From Deefgea piscis (lineage in GTDB: Bacteria; Pseudomonadota; Gammaproteobacteria; Burkholderiales; Chitinibacteraceae), in NCBI RefSeq assembly GCF_019665785.1, contig NZ_CP081149.1, positions 3,038,001 to 3,102,000 of the forward strand: a stretch of 64,000 nt of DNA. Reading direction: 5' to 3'. Shown here piece by piece: positions 30,895-40,833 of the stretch. The notes under the pieces were generated by a model. It did not search any database. It had not been told where the DNA came from and saw nothing but the letters and a program-made list of their open reading frames with translations. Within the stretch, counting starts at the first letter, position 1. Each line of letters opens with the position of its first letter. Made by a program: the position numbers and the translations under genes.

Positions 30895-33800
30895 CTACCA
30901 CTTCCATTGCAATCCCAATTCAGCCTTGCCTAACTGCTGACCCCGAGCCCAACTGCCGCCTAGTAAACCATAGTAACTCCCCCAATTAGTCTGCTTGCTA
31001 TACCCTAATTGCATTTGCCACGTCGTGCTTGGCCCTGCCGCGGGTAAATACAAATTGGGAGCGGTTAAATTGAGTGCACTATCATGACCAAATTGATGCG
31101 TAACGCCTGAGCGAAGCCAAATATTTTCTTCGGTATTTATTCTCCGCTCAACTCGAACGCTTGCCCCACCATACCAATGTGAAGTTTGTTCAAAGCGCCC
31201 TTTAATACTTTCATCTTCTAAATCCCAATTAAAATTAGCGTACCCAATATTTAGCTGCGGTGCGAGAGTCCAATTCTCAAATATTTCAAACACTTTTCCA
31301 ACGCCAAGACTCGTTGCCCAAATAGGTGCAGTCAAGGTATTGCTATAGGCGTCTTCTGTTTTAACCTTGGCACGCTCATACCCTAACAATGCAATAGCAC
31401 GCCCATACCAACCATCCTTTTCTAATTGACCATATAAGCCGGTTTGAAAACTATTTATATCCAAGTCAGAGCTAGCACGCGAATGAATAAGCCCCCCCTC
31501 TCCGGAGGTATTGAGTTGATTGTGACTCCACGCCAAAAAAACCCCTCCCCGCCACAACTTACTCTCATCGAGCTGACCTTCTCGATCAATACCTATCGTT
31601 ACAGAACTCCCCCAACCATCAAACGAAAAACCATACTCGGCACTCTGCCGCAAATGAGTGGCATCGATTTTCATCCAAAGATCATTGGCTACATTTGGGG
31701 CGGCATCTAAACGTTGCTCTAGAGTGCTTAAATTACTGCGCAAAATAATCTCGGATACCGCAGGTAAAATGCCGTATGCAGGTATTTCTGGCAGTAAGCG
31801 ATCCGGTTTTAATGTTGGAGATACTTCTGGAGAGACAGGTACAATTGCGACCGGAGGTATTAACGGTGGCTGCGGCGGTAAACCTGCATTCCCATCGGGC
31901 ACCACGGGAGGCGCAAATGGCGATTGAAGATACCAGCTCGTGCGACCATTTACATTTTTTTGCACAATTTCCCATACATATGGGCTGCCCTTTAAGCGAA
32001 CATCATATATATTGCGTGTCCCAACTGGATTGGCGGCAATAAAAGTATCGCCCCGTGTCAATGTATTGATCGATGATTGAGCAAAATGAATTTGCTCTCC
32101 CAATCGGCCCGAGGAGCCATCATTATTAAATTGAACTCGCGTTGTTCCAGACAAGCTACCCTCAACTTGCAACATGGATGATTTCTCAAGATTTGCTGAA
32201 ACATGATCAACTAAAAGACCATTGCCACTTTGAAATTGCCCCAAGACATTTAAAGTAGAAAATTGCCCTCCTCCACCCAAAGCGATCATCCCAGCATTAT
32301 TCAGGCCGGCAGTCAGTTGCGCATTCACAGGTACATTCAAAGTGCCTGAGTTAGTTAACGTTGCATTACTTGCTAAAGCCAAATTACCTGCCATCACCAA
32401 GGTCGCGCCACGATGAATGTTAATTGCACCCCAATTTTGTAAGTCAAGCACATTAGTTAGCGAACGAGCATCGGCAGTCGTTGCTGCAGAAATCACCGCA
32501 CCATTTAAAAGTGATAATTGATTTAACCCCGTGCTATCGCGCAAGTTGTTCAGACTGGAAAGATCAGTTCGAAGTAAATCAATCCGATTGTCACTACCCG
32601 CAATAGTTAACGTCCCGTCAACTTTACCGCCCTGCAAAATCAATTGATTATTCGAACCAGAGACTACTGTTGTACCGGCCAAAGTCCCGGTGGCCAACCA
32701 AGCTTGACTTCCACTACCCGAAATATTTAGCTCACTGACCGTGCCACCATTATTCTGCATCCGTCCGCCATTCAAATGGACTCCTGTAGCGATGCCGCCC
32801 TGAGATACAGTCTGCCGTCCACCCGAATTGATGCTTGTATTCTCCGCAAGCCCACCAGACATAATAAACTGGCTTGCGGAGAGTAGTTGCGTATCAATCG
32901 CTCGACCACCCGATGTAATCTGCTGTGTACCCGCATTGAAGATATTGCCACTGGCAATACCGCCAGCGTCAATAAACTGACGCCCCCCATTAATCACCGT
33001 ATTATTAGCACGCCCGAGCACAACTTGATCGGCTGCGCCCAAAATAGTCGAACTAGCAACACCACCTAATTCTATTCTTTGATTGCCTGCAGCCACTGTG
33101 GTTGCTGAAGCCAGCCCGCCCGACAACACCTGCTGGAAACCGCCATTCAGCAAAGAATCATTTGCAATACCACCCGCACTAACAAACTGCCGCCCACCTT
33201 GCGCAATCATATTGCGCGTAGCAATACCTTCAATCGTTTGATCACTACCACTGCCAACCGTGGTATCAAATGCTTGTCCACCCGCTCCAACATCCTGATT
33301 GCTATCATTAAGTATGGTTTGCTTTGCGACACCTCCAGACAAAATACTTTGATTGCTATTTCCATTTAATGTTGTAGATACCGCAGAGCCCGCGGTTACA
33401 AGCTGATCGGCGCCAGCATTTAAAGTCGTAAAACTGGCCACACCAGCGACAATATCTTGAGAGCCACCTGAAATAACCGTATTACTCACCGAGCCTTGCA
33501 CATATTGCGCGCCTTTTTTTTCAACTAATGTATTCGTCGCCGAACCACCAACATAAACACTCTGCGTGCCAGAAACCACCTGTGTGCCAGAGGCTAGGCC
33601 TCCACTATAGATGTATTGGCCACTTCCAGATAAAACGGTGGCATTGGTGGCCACACCACCGGAATAGATAATCTGGCTACCAGAAATCACCGTCGTTGCT
33701 GTCGCCAAACCACCAGATACAACACCTTGTTGCCCATTATTGACCGTTGTCCGAACGGCTTGACCACCACTTTGCACCACCTGAATACCGCCACCAACAA

Positions 33801-34263
33801 CTCTCGTATCAGTCGCCAGTCCAGCGTTATATTGATAGCCCGTATTAATTAAAGCGGAGTTCACCACCCCTCCCGCAGAAATATACTGTCGGCCGGTAAT
33901 GTTACTTTGATCTGCCCGCCCTCCTGAATTCACATACTGACTTCCCACCACATCATTTGCTTGTAACAGGCCGCCAGAATAAACAATTTGTTTGCCATCG
34001 ATATGTGATGACCTCACTATCCCACCCGACAACACCTCTTGTGTCGCTGGCGTCGTTACCAACCCATTAACCACCACGCCACCATCAATCACAAACTGAG
34101 TACCAGAATCGACGGTCTCACCAGAAATGGTACTCGTCACAGGTGTGGTATATGCCTGCACCAACGATGAAGGCATCAAAAGCACAAACAATAAACGAGA
34201 AAGAAAAATCGATTTGGAAAAACAACGAAAGCCATACCGCAAATTTTGAGTGCGAAATTTCAT
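30895..34263 (-). CDS. AIDA-type autotransporter (self-associating adhesin)
   Basis: A 1,122-residue type V secreted surface protein. Signal peptide 1-37 (cut after VQA). Residues about 45-520 are tandem strand-loop-strand AIDA repeats of about 19-20 residues with GGxA/Q turns, giving a beta-solenoid passenger. A non-repetitive part (about 520-760) and a Pro-rich linker (about 770-810) lead to the C-terminal barrel (about 850-1122), which ends in ELGLQWKW with a final aromatic. GAGG lies before the ATG. It is 16 bp downstream of a TibC/Aah-type glycosyltransferase gene, so the Ser/Thr-rich repeats are probably heptosylated. Expected role: adhesion, aggregation or biofilm formation. Confidence 0.92.
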   Translation of the reverse strand: MKFRTQNLRYGFRCFSKSIFLSRLLFVLLMPSSLVQAYTTPVTSTISGETVDSGTQFVIDGGVVVNGLVTTPATQEVLSGGIVRSSHIDGKQIVYSGGLLQANDVVGSQYVNSGGRADQSNITGRQYISAGGVVNSALINTGYQYNAGLATDTRVVGGGIQVVQSGGQAVRTTVNNGQQGVVSGGLATATTVISGSQIIYSGGVATNATVLSGSGQYIYSGGLASGTQVVSGTQSVYVGGSATNTLVEKKGAQYVQGSVSNTVISGGSQDIVAGVASFTTLNAGADQLVTAGSAVSTTLNGNSNQSILSGGVAKQTILNDSNQDVGAGGQAFDTTVGSGSDQTIEGIATRNMIAQGGRQFVSAGGIANDSLLNGGFQQVLSGGLASATTVAAGNQRIELGGVASSTILGAADQVVLGRANNTVINGGRQFIDAGGIASGNIFNAGTQQITSGGRAIDTQLLSASQFIMSGGLAENTSINSGGRQTVSQGGIATGVHLNGGRMQNNGGTVSELNISGSGSQAWLATGTLAGTTVVSGSNNQLILQGGKVDGTLTIAGSDNRIDLLRTDLSSLNNLRDSTGLNQLSLLNGAVISAATTADARSLTNVLDLQNWGAINIHRGATLVMAGNLALASNATLTNSGTLNVPVNAQLTAGLNNAGMIALGGGGQFSTLNVLGQFQSGNGLLVDHVSANLEKSSMLQVEGSLSGTTRVQFNNDGSSGRLGEQIHFAQSSINTLTRGDTFIAANPVGTRNIYDVRLKGSPYVWEIVQKNVNGRTSWYLQSPFAPPVVPDGNAGLPPQPPLIPPVAIVPVSPEVSPTLKPDRLLPEIPAYGILPAVSEIILRSNLSTLEQRLDAAPNVANDLWMKIDATHLRQSAEYGFSFDGWGSSVTIGIDREGQLDESKLWRGGVFLAWSHNQLNTSGEGGLIHSRASSDLDINSFQTGLYGQLEKDGWYGRAIALLGYERAKVKTEDAYSNTLTAPIWATSLGVGKVFEIFENWTLAPQLNIGYANFNWDLEDESIKGRFEQTSHWYGGASVRVERRINTEENIWLRSGVTHQFGHDSALNLTAPNLYLPAAGPSTTWQMQLGYSKQTNWGSYYGLLGGSWARGQQLGKAELGLQWKW

Positions 34264-34279
34264 TGATTGCCTCTTTCAC

Positions 34280-35473
34280 TTAGACGATTAGAGCTCGCCG
34301 TGGAATACGATTTAATGTGTCAATCACTTGCAAAGGTGTAATTAAGCGCGTGCATTCAAATTGCCTAGGCGTGTCTTTATGCCGAGGGCACCAAAAAAAG
34401 TCAGCATGATCAAAACTATGCCGAGGATCATTCCAGCAACTATTACAGGTGTGGTGATTAAAAATACGGTATAGGGTATAAAATTCATTGATTGGATGAG
34501 TAAAGCCACTAATTAAAGCGACAGGCGTTCCTACCGACCACGCCAACCAAGCCAGCCCACTTGACAAGCCAACAAAAAACTCAGCATTGCGAATTAATTC
34601 CGCTCGATCAAGCAAGGCTAAATCACCGGTAAAATCTTCTGCACCATGAGGTAACGTCGTCCAAGTCAAACCACTACCATGGCAAGACTGTTGATCAATA
34701 CACAGAACACGCAAACCCTGTTCCTTCAGGTGTTTTACAACCTCAAGCCATCCAGTTGGATGATTCCAATATTTGCATTGCGTAGAGCTTTGCACCGCAA
34801 TACAGACATAAGGCTCAACAATTCGCCGAGGACAATCCAACGATGTAATTTTTGCAGGTTCCTCGCTAGGATCAACCCCCAACAAATGTCCAGCAGTGCG
34901 ATGCAAACCAACTAGTCGAAAATCTCCAGGTTGATAATGATGTTCATCATCACCAAAAAACAACCCTAAGTAATAAGTCGCATAAAATTCAGACGTGTTA
35001 ATTTCTTCTGGAGTAACAAAACGAATCGTTGGATTTGCTTTAGCAAAAAGAGGAATTAAATTTGCAGCCATTGAACAGGTAAGATGGCACCGATGCTCGG
35101 CAGCAAAACGTGCAGCATAGGGAAACCAAGCCAACACATCCCCTAAAGTACCCACCGGAAATTGAATCAAAACAACTTGGTCTTGCAGGTTTAATCGATG
35201 ATCCAATATTTTTTGATCTTTACTCCACACCTCAATATGAAACGGAACAAAGTACTTCTTGCTACTCGTTACTGTCCCTGCGCCAATTTGTGTTTCAAAC
35301 AAAATATTATGTGTTTGCAAATCAGATAACCGTACCCGCCAGTCGCCATCGGGCAACTGAACACGCGCACCATCATTAAAATCAAAGAAAATATTGGATT
35401 CAGAGCTCTGAGTTGGTGGATTGACTGCAGAAATAAAACAAGCCAAAGGCGGAGAAGGTAAAGGAAGATTCAT
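34280..35473 (-). CDS. Autotransporter heptosyltransferase, TibC/Aah (BAHT) family
   Basis: A 397-residue cytoplasmic enzyme expected to add heptose from ADP-heptose to the adjacent autotransporter before export. The N-terminal region (about 20-95) is the beta-rich domain of this family; the GT-B core includes QFPVGTLGDVLAW (about 105-117) and FVGLSSGLAWLAWSVGTPVALISGFTHP (about 310-337). The C-terminal part has the four-cysteine iron site of the family: CNSC, FFWC and FEC. ATG at 35473 has no clear ribosome site. It is directly upstream of the substrate gene, the normal order for this pair. Confidence 0.9.
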   Translation of the reverse strand: MNLPLPSPPLACFISAVNPPTQSSESNIFFDFNDGARVQLPDGDWRVRLSDLQTHNILFETQIGAGTVTSSKKYFVPFHIEVWSKDQKILDHRLNLQDQVVLIQFPVGTLGDVLAWFPYAARFAAEHRCHLTCSMAANLIPLFAKANPTIRFVTPEEINTSEFYATYYLGLFFGDDEHHYQPGDFRLVGLHRTAGHLLGVDPSEEPAKITSLDCPRRIVEPYVCIAVQSSTQCKYWNHPTGWLEVVKHLKEQGLRVLCIDQQSCHGSGLTWTTLPHGAEDFTGDLALLDRAELIRNAEFFVGLSSGLAWLAWSVGTPVALISGFTHPINEFYTLYRIFNHHTCNSCWNDPRHSFDHADFFWCPRHKDTPRQFECTRLITPLQVIDTLNRIPRRALIV

Positions 35474-35672
35474 CTGAATAGCTAAAATTTAAAAATAGAT
35501 TTTTAGCATAGACCAGTAAAAAACAGTTGCTGCAGCAAATAAGCACAATCTCGGTTTCGAAACACTTATTCTTAATACTTATGATCAGCATTTAGATTTG
35601 ATGAGCTACTATTAAAAAATAGAGCAACAGCAAGAACAAGAGGAATATTTCAATTTTTTTGAATAAAAAAAA

Positions 35673-35694
35673 GACTTAGCATTTCTGCTAAGTC
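35673..35694 (-). terminator. Terminator after the tRNA/rpoD unit
   Basis: A 9-bp stem (35673-35681 with 35686-35694, GACTTAGCA / TGCTAAGTC), a 4-nt loop and, on the minus strand, a U-run of eight. It ends the transcript carrying the tRNA at 35706. The remaining 200 bp up to the glycosyltransferase contains nothing recognisable. Confidence 0.85.
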
Positions 35695-35705
35695 CTTGAT
35701 TTTAC

Positions 35706-35782
35706 TGGTGGGCCTTCACGGACTTGAACCGTGGACCAAAGGATTATGAGTCCTCTGCTCTAACCAACTGAGCTAAAGGCCC
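35706..35782 (-). tRNA. tRNA with CAT anticodon, probably tRNA-Ile2 (lysidine-modified)
   Basis: A 77-nt cloverleaf with encoded CCA and anticodon loop CTCATAA. A routine scan would call it Met, but the acceptor GGGCCTT has C4-G69 and C5-G68, the TilS recognition pairs of tRNA-Ile2, whereas elongator tRNA-Met has U4/A5-type pairs. The sequence around the anticodon arm also resembles enterobacterial tRNA-Ile2. It lies 15 bp past rpoD. Confidence 0.85.
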
Positions 35783-35797
35783 GAAAGGATTGCTATT

Positions 35798-37738
35798 CTA
35801 CTGTTCGCTGGCGTTATTTTCAATAAAACTCTTCAATCTTTCTGAACGAGTTGGATGGCGCAACTTACGTAGAGCCTTGGCTTCAATTTGACGAATCCGC
35901 TCACGCGTTACATCAAACTGTTTACCCACCTCTTCAAGCGTATGATCAGTGCTCATATCAATACCAAAACGCATGCGTAGCACCTTAGCTTCACGTGGCG
36001 TTAGGGTATCAAGCACTTCTTTGGTCGCTTCACGCAAACCGGCATAAACAGCAGCATCAGCAGGCGCCATATTATTAGCGTCTTCAATAAAATCACCGAG
36101 GTGTGAATCATCATCATCACCGATTGGCGTTTCCATTGAAATCGGCTCTTTGGCGATTTTAAGGATTTTGCGAATTTTGTCTTCCGGCATTTCCATGCGT
36201 TCAGCTAATTCTTCAGGCGTTGCTTCGTTACCTGTTTCTTGCAAAATTTGACGCTGGATACGGTTCATTTTATTGATCGTTTCGATCATATGTACCGGAA
36301 TACGAATCGTACGTGCTTGGTCAGCAATCGAGCGAGTAATCGCCTGACGAATCCACCATGTGGCATACGTCGAGAACTTATAACCACGACGGTATTCGAA
36401 TTTATCCACCGCTTTCATCAAGCCGATATTGCCTTCCTGAATCAAATCGAGGAATTGCAAACCACGGTTGGTGTATTTTTTGGCGATCGAAATCACCAAA
36501 CGCAAGTTGGCTTCAATCATTTCGCGCTTAGCACGCTTGGCCTTGGCTTCACCCGTCGACATATGACGACTGATTTCTTTCAACTCACGAATACTCAAAC
36601 GTGCAGACTCTTGTAGCTCGTTGAGTTTTTGCTGTTGTTCCATGATCGCGTGTTTATAACGGAACATGATGCCGGAGTAGCTTTTTTCTGATGCGATTTC
36701 TTCCGAAACCCACGTCAAATCAGTTTCACGCCCAGGGAAATTTTTGATGAAATAGTCACGCGGCATACCTACGCGGCGCGTACACAAATCCATGATTTGG
36801 CGTTCATGCGTACGAATATCATCCACCATTCCGCGCAATACATCGCATAGCGATTCAACCTGACGCGCAGAAAAACGAATTTTCTGGAACTCAATCGCAA
36901 TCGATTGCTGTAGCAAGATATAGGTGGGTGATGCTGTGCCGTGATCAATCAATGCTTCAAGCATCCGACCATAAAGATCGTTAATCACTTCAAAATGTTC
37001 ACGTGCCTGTGTTTTGAGTAGCTCAAGATTGGCGCTAGCCGCTGCGGCGCCACCATCATCTTCAGCTTCTTCCTCATCATCACCATCACTCTCTTCGAGC
37101 ACGGCATCAGGATCAGGCAAATCTAGCGCAGTCTCTTCTTCTTCAACGGCATTCGGATCGATAAAGCCGTCAATAACATCATCAATGCGGATTTCATCAT
37201 TCAAACCACGCTCGACCAAATCAATAATTTGAGCAATCGTCGTTGGACATGCCGAAATGGCGGTGATCATGTGCTTTAAGCCGTCTTCGATGCGTTTGGC
37301 GATTTCAATTTCGCCTTCACGCGTCAAGAGCTCAACGGTGCCCATTTCGCGCATATACATGCGGACTGGATCCGTTGTACGGCCAAAGTCGGCATCGACT
37401 GAAGAAAGAGCAGCTTCAGCTTCTTCTGCTGCATCTTCATCTGCCACCGCGGCAGGCGCGTCGGACATCAACAGATCTTCAGCATCAGGAGCTTCGTCGT
37501 AGACTTGGATCCCCATATTGGAGATCATGCTGATAATGCCTTCGATTTGCTCGGCATCCAACATGTCTTCTGGGAGGTGATCGTTAATCTCGGCGTACGT
37601 GAGGTAACCACGCTCTTTACCGAGGACGATTAGCGTCTTAAATTTGGCTTTGCGTTCTTCAGGGTCGAGTTTTTCCTCGGCCTGTTTGCCGCCGTTTAAT
37701 TCAAGATTATCTTTATTTAGTTTTTGATCTGCTGCCAT
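35798..37738 (-). CDS. rpoD: Primary sigma factor RpoD (sigma-70)
   Basis: Housekeeping sigma factor of 646 residues. Region 1.1 at the N-terminus, region 1.2 ([11 protein letters not shown]), an acidic non-conserved insertion (about 185-230, many D/E), region 2 ([42 protein letters not shown] in part), region 3 and region 4 with the helix-turn-helix [20 protein letters not shown]. The ATG at 37738 is chosen over one 15 codons upstream, because a -10-like TATAAT lies between them. Downstream of dnaG in the rpsU-yqeY-dnaG-rpoD operon. Confidence 0.97.
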   Translation of the reverse strand: MAADQKLNKDNLELNGGKQAEEKLDPEERKAKFKTLIVLGKERGYLTYAEINDHLPEDMLDAEQIEGIISMISNMGIQVYDEAPDAEDLLMSDAPAAVADEDAAEEAEAALSSVDADFGRTTDPVRMYMREMGTVELLTREGEIEIAKRIEDGLKHMITAISACPTTIAQIIDLVERGLNDEIRIDDVIDGFIDPNAVEEEETALDLPDPDAVLEESDGDDEEEAEDDGGAAAASANLELLKTQAREHFEVINDLYGRMLEALIDHGTASPTYILLQQSIAIEFQKIRFSARQVESLCDVLRGMVDDIRTHERQIMDLCTRRVGMPRDYFIKNFPGRETDLTWVSEEIASEKSYSGIMFRYKHAIMEQQQKLNELQESARLSIRELKEISRHMSTGEAKAKRAKREMIEANLRLVISIAKKYTNRGLQFLDLIQEGNIGLMKAVDKFEYRRGYKFSTYATWWIRQAITRSIADQARTIRIPVHMIETINKMNRIQRQILQETGNEATPEELAERMEMPEDKIRKILKIAKEPISMETPIGDDDDSHLGDFIEDANNMAPADAAVYAGLREATKEVLDTLTPREAKVLRMRFGIDMSTDHTLEEVGKQFDVTRERIRQIEAKALRKLRHPTRSERLKSFIENNASEQ

Positions 37739-37769
37739 GACTCTGCTTGGGTGTCTAGCAAAACCGAGA

Positions 37770-37775
37770 ATTATA
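37770..37775 (-). promoter_or_regulatory. Possible internal promoter -10 ahead of rpoD
   Basis: Minus-strand TATAAT, about 32 bp before the rpoD ATG. The matching -35 (GGACAA at 17-bp spacing) is poor. rpoD often has an internal promoter within this operon. Confidence 0.35.
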
Positions 37776-37840
37776 CCAGACATCGAAGGGTTTTGTCCCC
37801 GACATCGGAAGTGAAGAGCCCATTTGACCCCTTCACTTAG

Positions 37841-39751
37841 CTAGCGACGCAACAAAAGCGTCAAGTATTCTTGCGATTCTTCATCAGTCAAACCGCGACT
37901 GGCCGAGAGCGCATCAAGCTCTTCTTTCCGACTTAGTGTAGACCCTAGCGAAAAATTTTGCGTAGCAGCCATCAATGAGTTAGAAATTTCAATGAGCAAT
38001 TCATCTTGGTCAAACTTATCAAATAAATGATGCGATTCATTCAATATCGGAGCTAATCGTGCAAACCCCGGTAAATCCTGACAACGTTCGACCAATTCAG
38101 CGCCTAGAAGTTCGACATCTAATCTAGCGCGCATCAATACACAGCGCACTAAACCACTGAATCCCTCATTAGGCCAAGCCAATTCACATTCATCCTGCCC
38201 TTGTAAAATCGACGGACGGAATAAAACCAACTGTAAAACACGCAACAATGGATCGTGCTTGCCTGCTGGCTTTAAGCGCGGTCGATCTTCTTCTGCTCGC
38301 CAAGATTTACCACGTGCTCCACGCTTAAAACCGCCATTGGCACGAGGCTGCCAAGGCCGCTTTATTTGACCTTGACCCTGCCACGCATCATAAACTGGCG
38401 CAGAATCAAACGCGGTGTCTGCGGATATTTCCGGAAAAACCGGCACTTCCACCGACGGAGCGACTGTCAACGATGCAAATTCTGCAGTAGATAATTGGCA
38501 CATTTCTGCCAACCGTTTACCGAGCATTAACTTTAATATGGGGGCTTGTATCAATTGATCAAGATGCGGACGTGCAATATGTACCAAACGCGCCCGCCCT
38601 TCTTCCATCGTCAAGTCAACCTGTGCCGACAATTCTTTCAATAAGTATTGCGACAACGGCAATGCCGCCTCATCAATCAACGACTCAAATGCGGCAGAGC
38701 CAAACTCCTGCACGTAGGAATCCGGATCATGCTCGGTGGGCAAAAACAAAAATTTTAGCTCTTTGCCGTCTTTAACTTCGGGGAGGCTATTTTCTAGCGC
38801 TCGCCATGCGGCCTTGATGCCCGCCTTGTCGCCATCAAAGCCAAACACCACTTCATCGGCCAATTTAAGCAATTTACGAATATGCTCAGGCGTACAGGCC
38901 GTTCCTAGCGATGCAACAGCGTACTCAATCCCATGCTGATGCAGCATCACCACATCCATATAGCCTTCGGCAACCAAGGCTCGGTTGTGATCACGAATGG
39001 CGGTACGCGCCTGCGGCAAGCCATACAGTTCTCGGCCCTTACTAAATACCGGCGTCTCAGGTGAGTTCAAATACTTAGGCTCGCCCTGCCCCATCACCCG
39101 GCCACCAAAACCGATGATCTGACTACGTTGATTCATAATTGGAAACATTACGCGCTCACGAAAACGATCGTAGCGACGCTTTGATTCTTCTTTATCAATC
39201 ACCAAGCCCGCCTCAGCCAAAGTGACATTCCAATCATAATCAGGGTATACCGCTTTAAGCGGCTGCCAATCATCGCCGCCAGGCGCATACCCCAAGCCAA
39301 ACTTAGCCGCCGTTTTACCCTCAACACCACGTCGCTTAAAATACTCAATCGCCGCAGGTGCCGTTTTGAGTTGCGCCCGATAAAAATCAAACGCAACTTT
39401 CAGTACATCATAAATACCGGGTACTTTTTTTTGTTCTGCCGACTGTGGCCGATCTTCAACTGGCACTTGCATGCCGACCGATTCGGCCAATTGCCGAACG
39501 GCCTCAGGAAAACTTAAAGCCTGCAATTCCATTATGAAAGTCAATGCTGATCCATGCACTCCGCAACCAAAGCAGTGATAAAACTGCTTAGTTTGGCTAA
39601 CCGTAAAAGAAGGTGATTTTTCTTTATGAAACGGACAGCAGGCCATGTAATTTTGGCCAGCCTTTTTTAGCGGCACATAGCGCTCGACCACGTCGACAAT
39701 ATCAACGCGGTTCAATAAATCCTGAATAAAATCATCGGGAATAAGCGCCAT
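37841..39751 (-). CDS. dnaG: DNA primase DnaG
   Basis: Makes RNA primers for replication. The 636 residues include the N-terminal CHC2 zinc ribbon (C39, H42, C60, C63 in CCPFH...YHCFGCG), the RNA polymerase core with TOPRIM (VAEGYMDVVMLHQHG and FGFDGDKAG), and a C-terminal DnaB-binding helical domain (from about 490). A basic Gly/Arg-rich linker (about 450-490) joins core and C-domain. Between yqeY and rpoD, 102 bp before rpoD. Confidence 0.97.
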   Translation of the reverse strand: MALIPDDFIQDLLNRVDIVDVVERYVPLKKAGQNYMACCPFHKEKSPSFTVSQTKQFYHCFGCGVHGSALTFIMELQALSFPEAVRQLAESVGMQVPVEDRPQSAEQKKVPGIYDVLKVAFDFYRAQLKTAPAAIEYFKRRGVEGKTAAKFGLGYAPGGDDWQPLKAVYPDYDWNVTLAEAGLVIDKEESKRRYDRFRERVMFPIMNQRSQIIGFGGRVMGQGEPKYLNSPETPVFSKGRELYGLPQARTAIRDHNRALVAEGYMDVVMLHQHGIEYAVASLGTACTPEHIRKLLKLADEVVFGFDGDKAGIKAAWRALENSLPEVKDGKELKFLFLPTEHDPDSYVQEFGSAAFESLIDEAALPLSQYLLKELSAQVDLTMEEGRARLVHIARPHLDQLIQAPILKLMLGKRLAEMCQLSTAEFASLTVAPSVEVPVFPEISADTAFDSAPVYDAWQGQGQIKRPWQPRANGGFKRGARGKSWRAEEDRPRLKPAGKHDPLLRVLQLVLFRPSILQGQDECELAWPNEGFSGLVRCVLMRARLDVELLGAELVERCQDLPGFARLAPILNESHHLFDKFDQDELLIEISNSLMAATQNFSLGSTLSRKEELDALSASRGLTDEESQEYLTLLLRR

Positions 39752-39799
39752 TTAAACTCAGCACACCTTCAAAAAAATAGACTCGCAAACTCCTAGCAA

Positions 39800-40240
39800 T
39801 TAAGCCATCCGCGCTTTAACGAGTTTACTCACTTCAGCCATATCAGCACGGCCGGCGAGTTGAGGCTTGATTTCGGCCATGATTTTACCCATCGCAGCAG
39901 CGGTGGCACCATGTGTTGCAATCGCGGCGTCAACAATGGCGCCAATTTCCTCAGCGCTGAGTTGCTGCGGCATATAATCAATCAAGATTGCCACTTCAAA
40001 TTTTTCTTTATCTGCCAAATCTTGACGTGCAGCGGCTTCAAACTGCGTGATGCTGTCTTTGCGCTGCTTGAGCATTTTGTCGATGATGGCGGTAATCGCG
40101 GCATCATCAAGCTCAATCCGTTCATCCACTTCACGCTGCTTAATTGCAGCAAGCAATAAACGAATAGCACCCAGACGATCAGCTTGCTTTTCTTTCATTG
40201 CTGTTTTCATATCAGCAGTAATTCGGGCTTTTAAAGTCAT
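39800..40240 (-). CDS. yqeY: YqeY/GatB-domain protein
   Basis: A 146-residue helical protein of the YqeY family, related to the tail domain of GatB. It may affect tRNA-dependent amidation, but function is not established. ATG at 40240 is preferred over the adjacent GTG at 40243 because AAGGA lies 6 nt upstream. Its place between rpsU and dnaG is conserved in many bacteria. Confidence 0.92.
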   Translation of the reverse strand: MTLKARITADMKTAMKEKQADRLGAIRLLLAAIKQREVDERIELDDAAITAIIDKMLKQRKDSITQFEAAARQDLADKEKFEVAILIDYMPQQLSAEEIGAIVDAAIATHGATAAAMGKIMAEIKPQLAGRADMAEVSKLVKARMA

Positions 40241-40397
40241 CACACGTCCTTAATTTGATGCAGTCATAACAAAACGTTGTATGTCTTCACGCCGCGCGGG
40301 CTACACGCTTTGTGATTCTTTAGCTCAATTGTGACTGAAATCGTCAAAATCAACTCACACCGCTTAGCAATGACAACGCTAAGTGCAGAAAAAACAA

Positions 40398-40417
40398 AAG
40401 GCCGCCTAGGCGACCTT
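40398..40417 (-). terminator. Stem-loop after rpsU
   Basis: A 9-bp stem (AAGGTCGCC / GGCGGCCTT on the minus strand, with one G-T pair) around TA, followed by TTTTGTTTTTT. It probably gives partial termination or processing, so S21 is made in excess of primase and sigma factor. Confidence 0.65.
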
Positions 40418-40444
40418 AAGTACAAACAACAGCTAGCTTAACTC

Positions 40445-40657
40445 TTAGTAGAGTTTTGCTGGCAATTGTTGGCTACGCAGACGCTTGTGTTGACGCTTTA
40501 CAGCGGCAGCAAGCTTGCGTTTACGTTCAGCAGTTGGCTTCTCGTAGAATTCGCGTGCACGAAGTTCGGTGAGGAGGCCAGTCTTTTCAACAGAACGCTT
40601 GAAGCGGCGCATCGCTACTTCGAACGGTTCGTTTTCTTTAACGCGTACGGAAGGCAT
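40445..40657 (-). CDS. rpsU: 30S ribosomal protein S21
   Basis: A 70-residue basic protein with the full S21 sequence ([21 protein letters not shown] in part, [21 protein letters not shown] in part). Binds near the 16S 3' end and helps mRNA recruitment. First gene of the rpsU-yqeY-dnaG-rpoD operon, divergent from tsaD. Confidence 0.98.
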   Translation of the reverse strand: MPSVRVKENEPFEVAMRRFKRSVEKTGLLTELRAREFYEKPTAERKRKLAAAVKRQHKRLRSQQLPAKLY

Positions 40658-40723
40658 TAGTCGAATCCTAGTAAACTTTTAAACTCTAGCCTCGTTAAAG
40701 ACCAAAGATCGGGAAAGGGTGCG

Positions 40724-40752
40724 ATTATCCGGTATAAATTCTGAATTGTCAA
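40724..40752 (-). promoter_or_regulatory. Promoter of the rpsU-dnaG-rpoD operon
   Basis: Minus-strand TTGACA (40747-40752), a 17-bp spacer and GATAAT (40724-40729), a near-consensus sigma-70 promoter 67 bp before the rpsU start. Confidence 0.8.
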
Positions 40753-40833
40753 AAGGAATAGAGATCAGCCCCTTTCGTGTTGCATCTTTGCCCGTTAATA
40801 TAAGCAGATTGATCATCAAATAATGAGTGCGCC

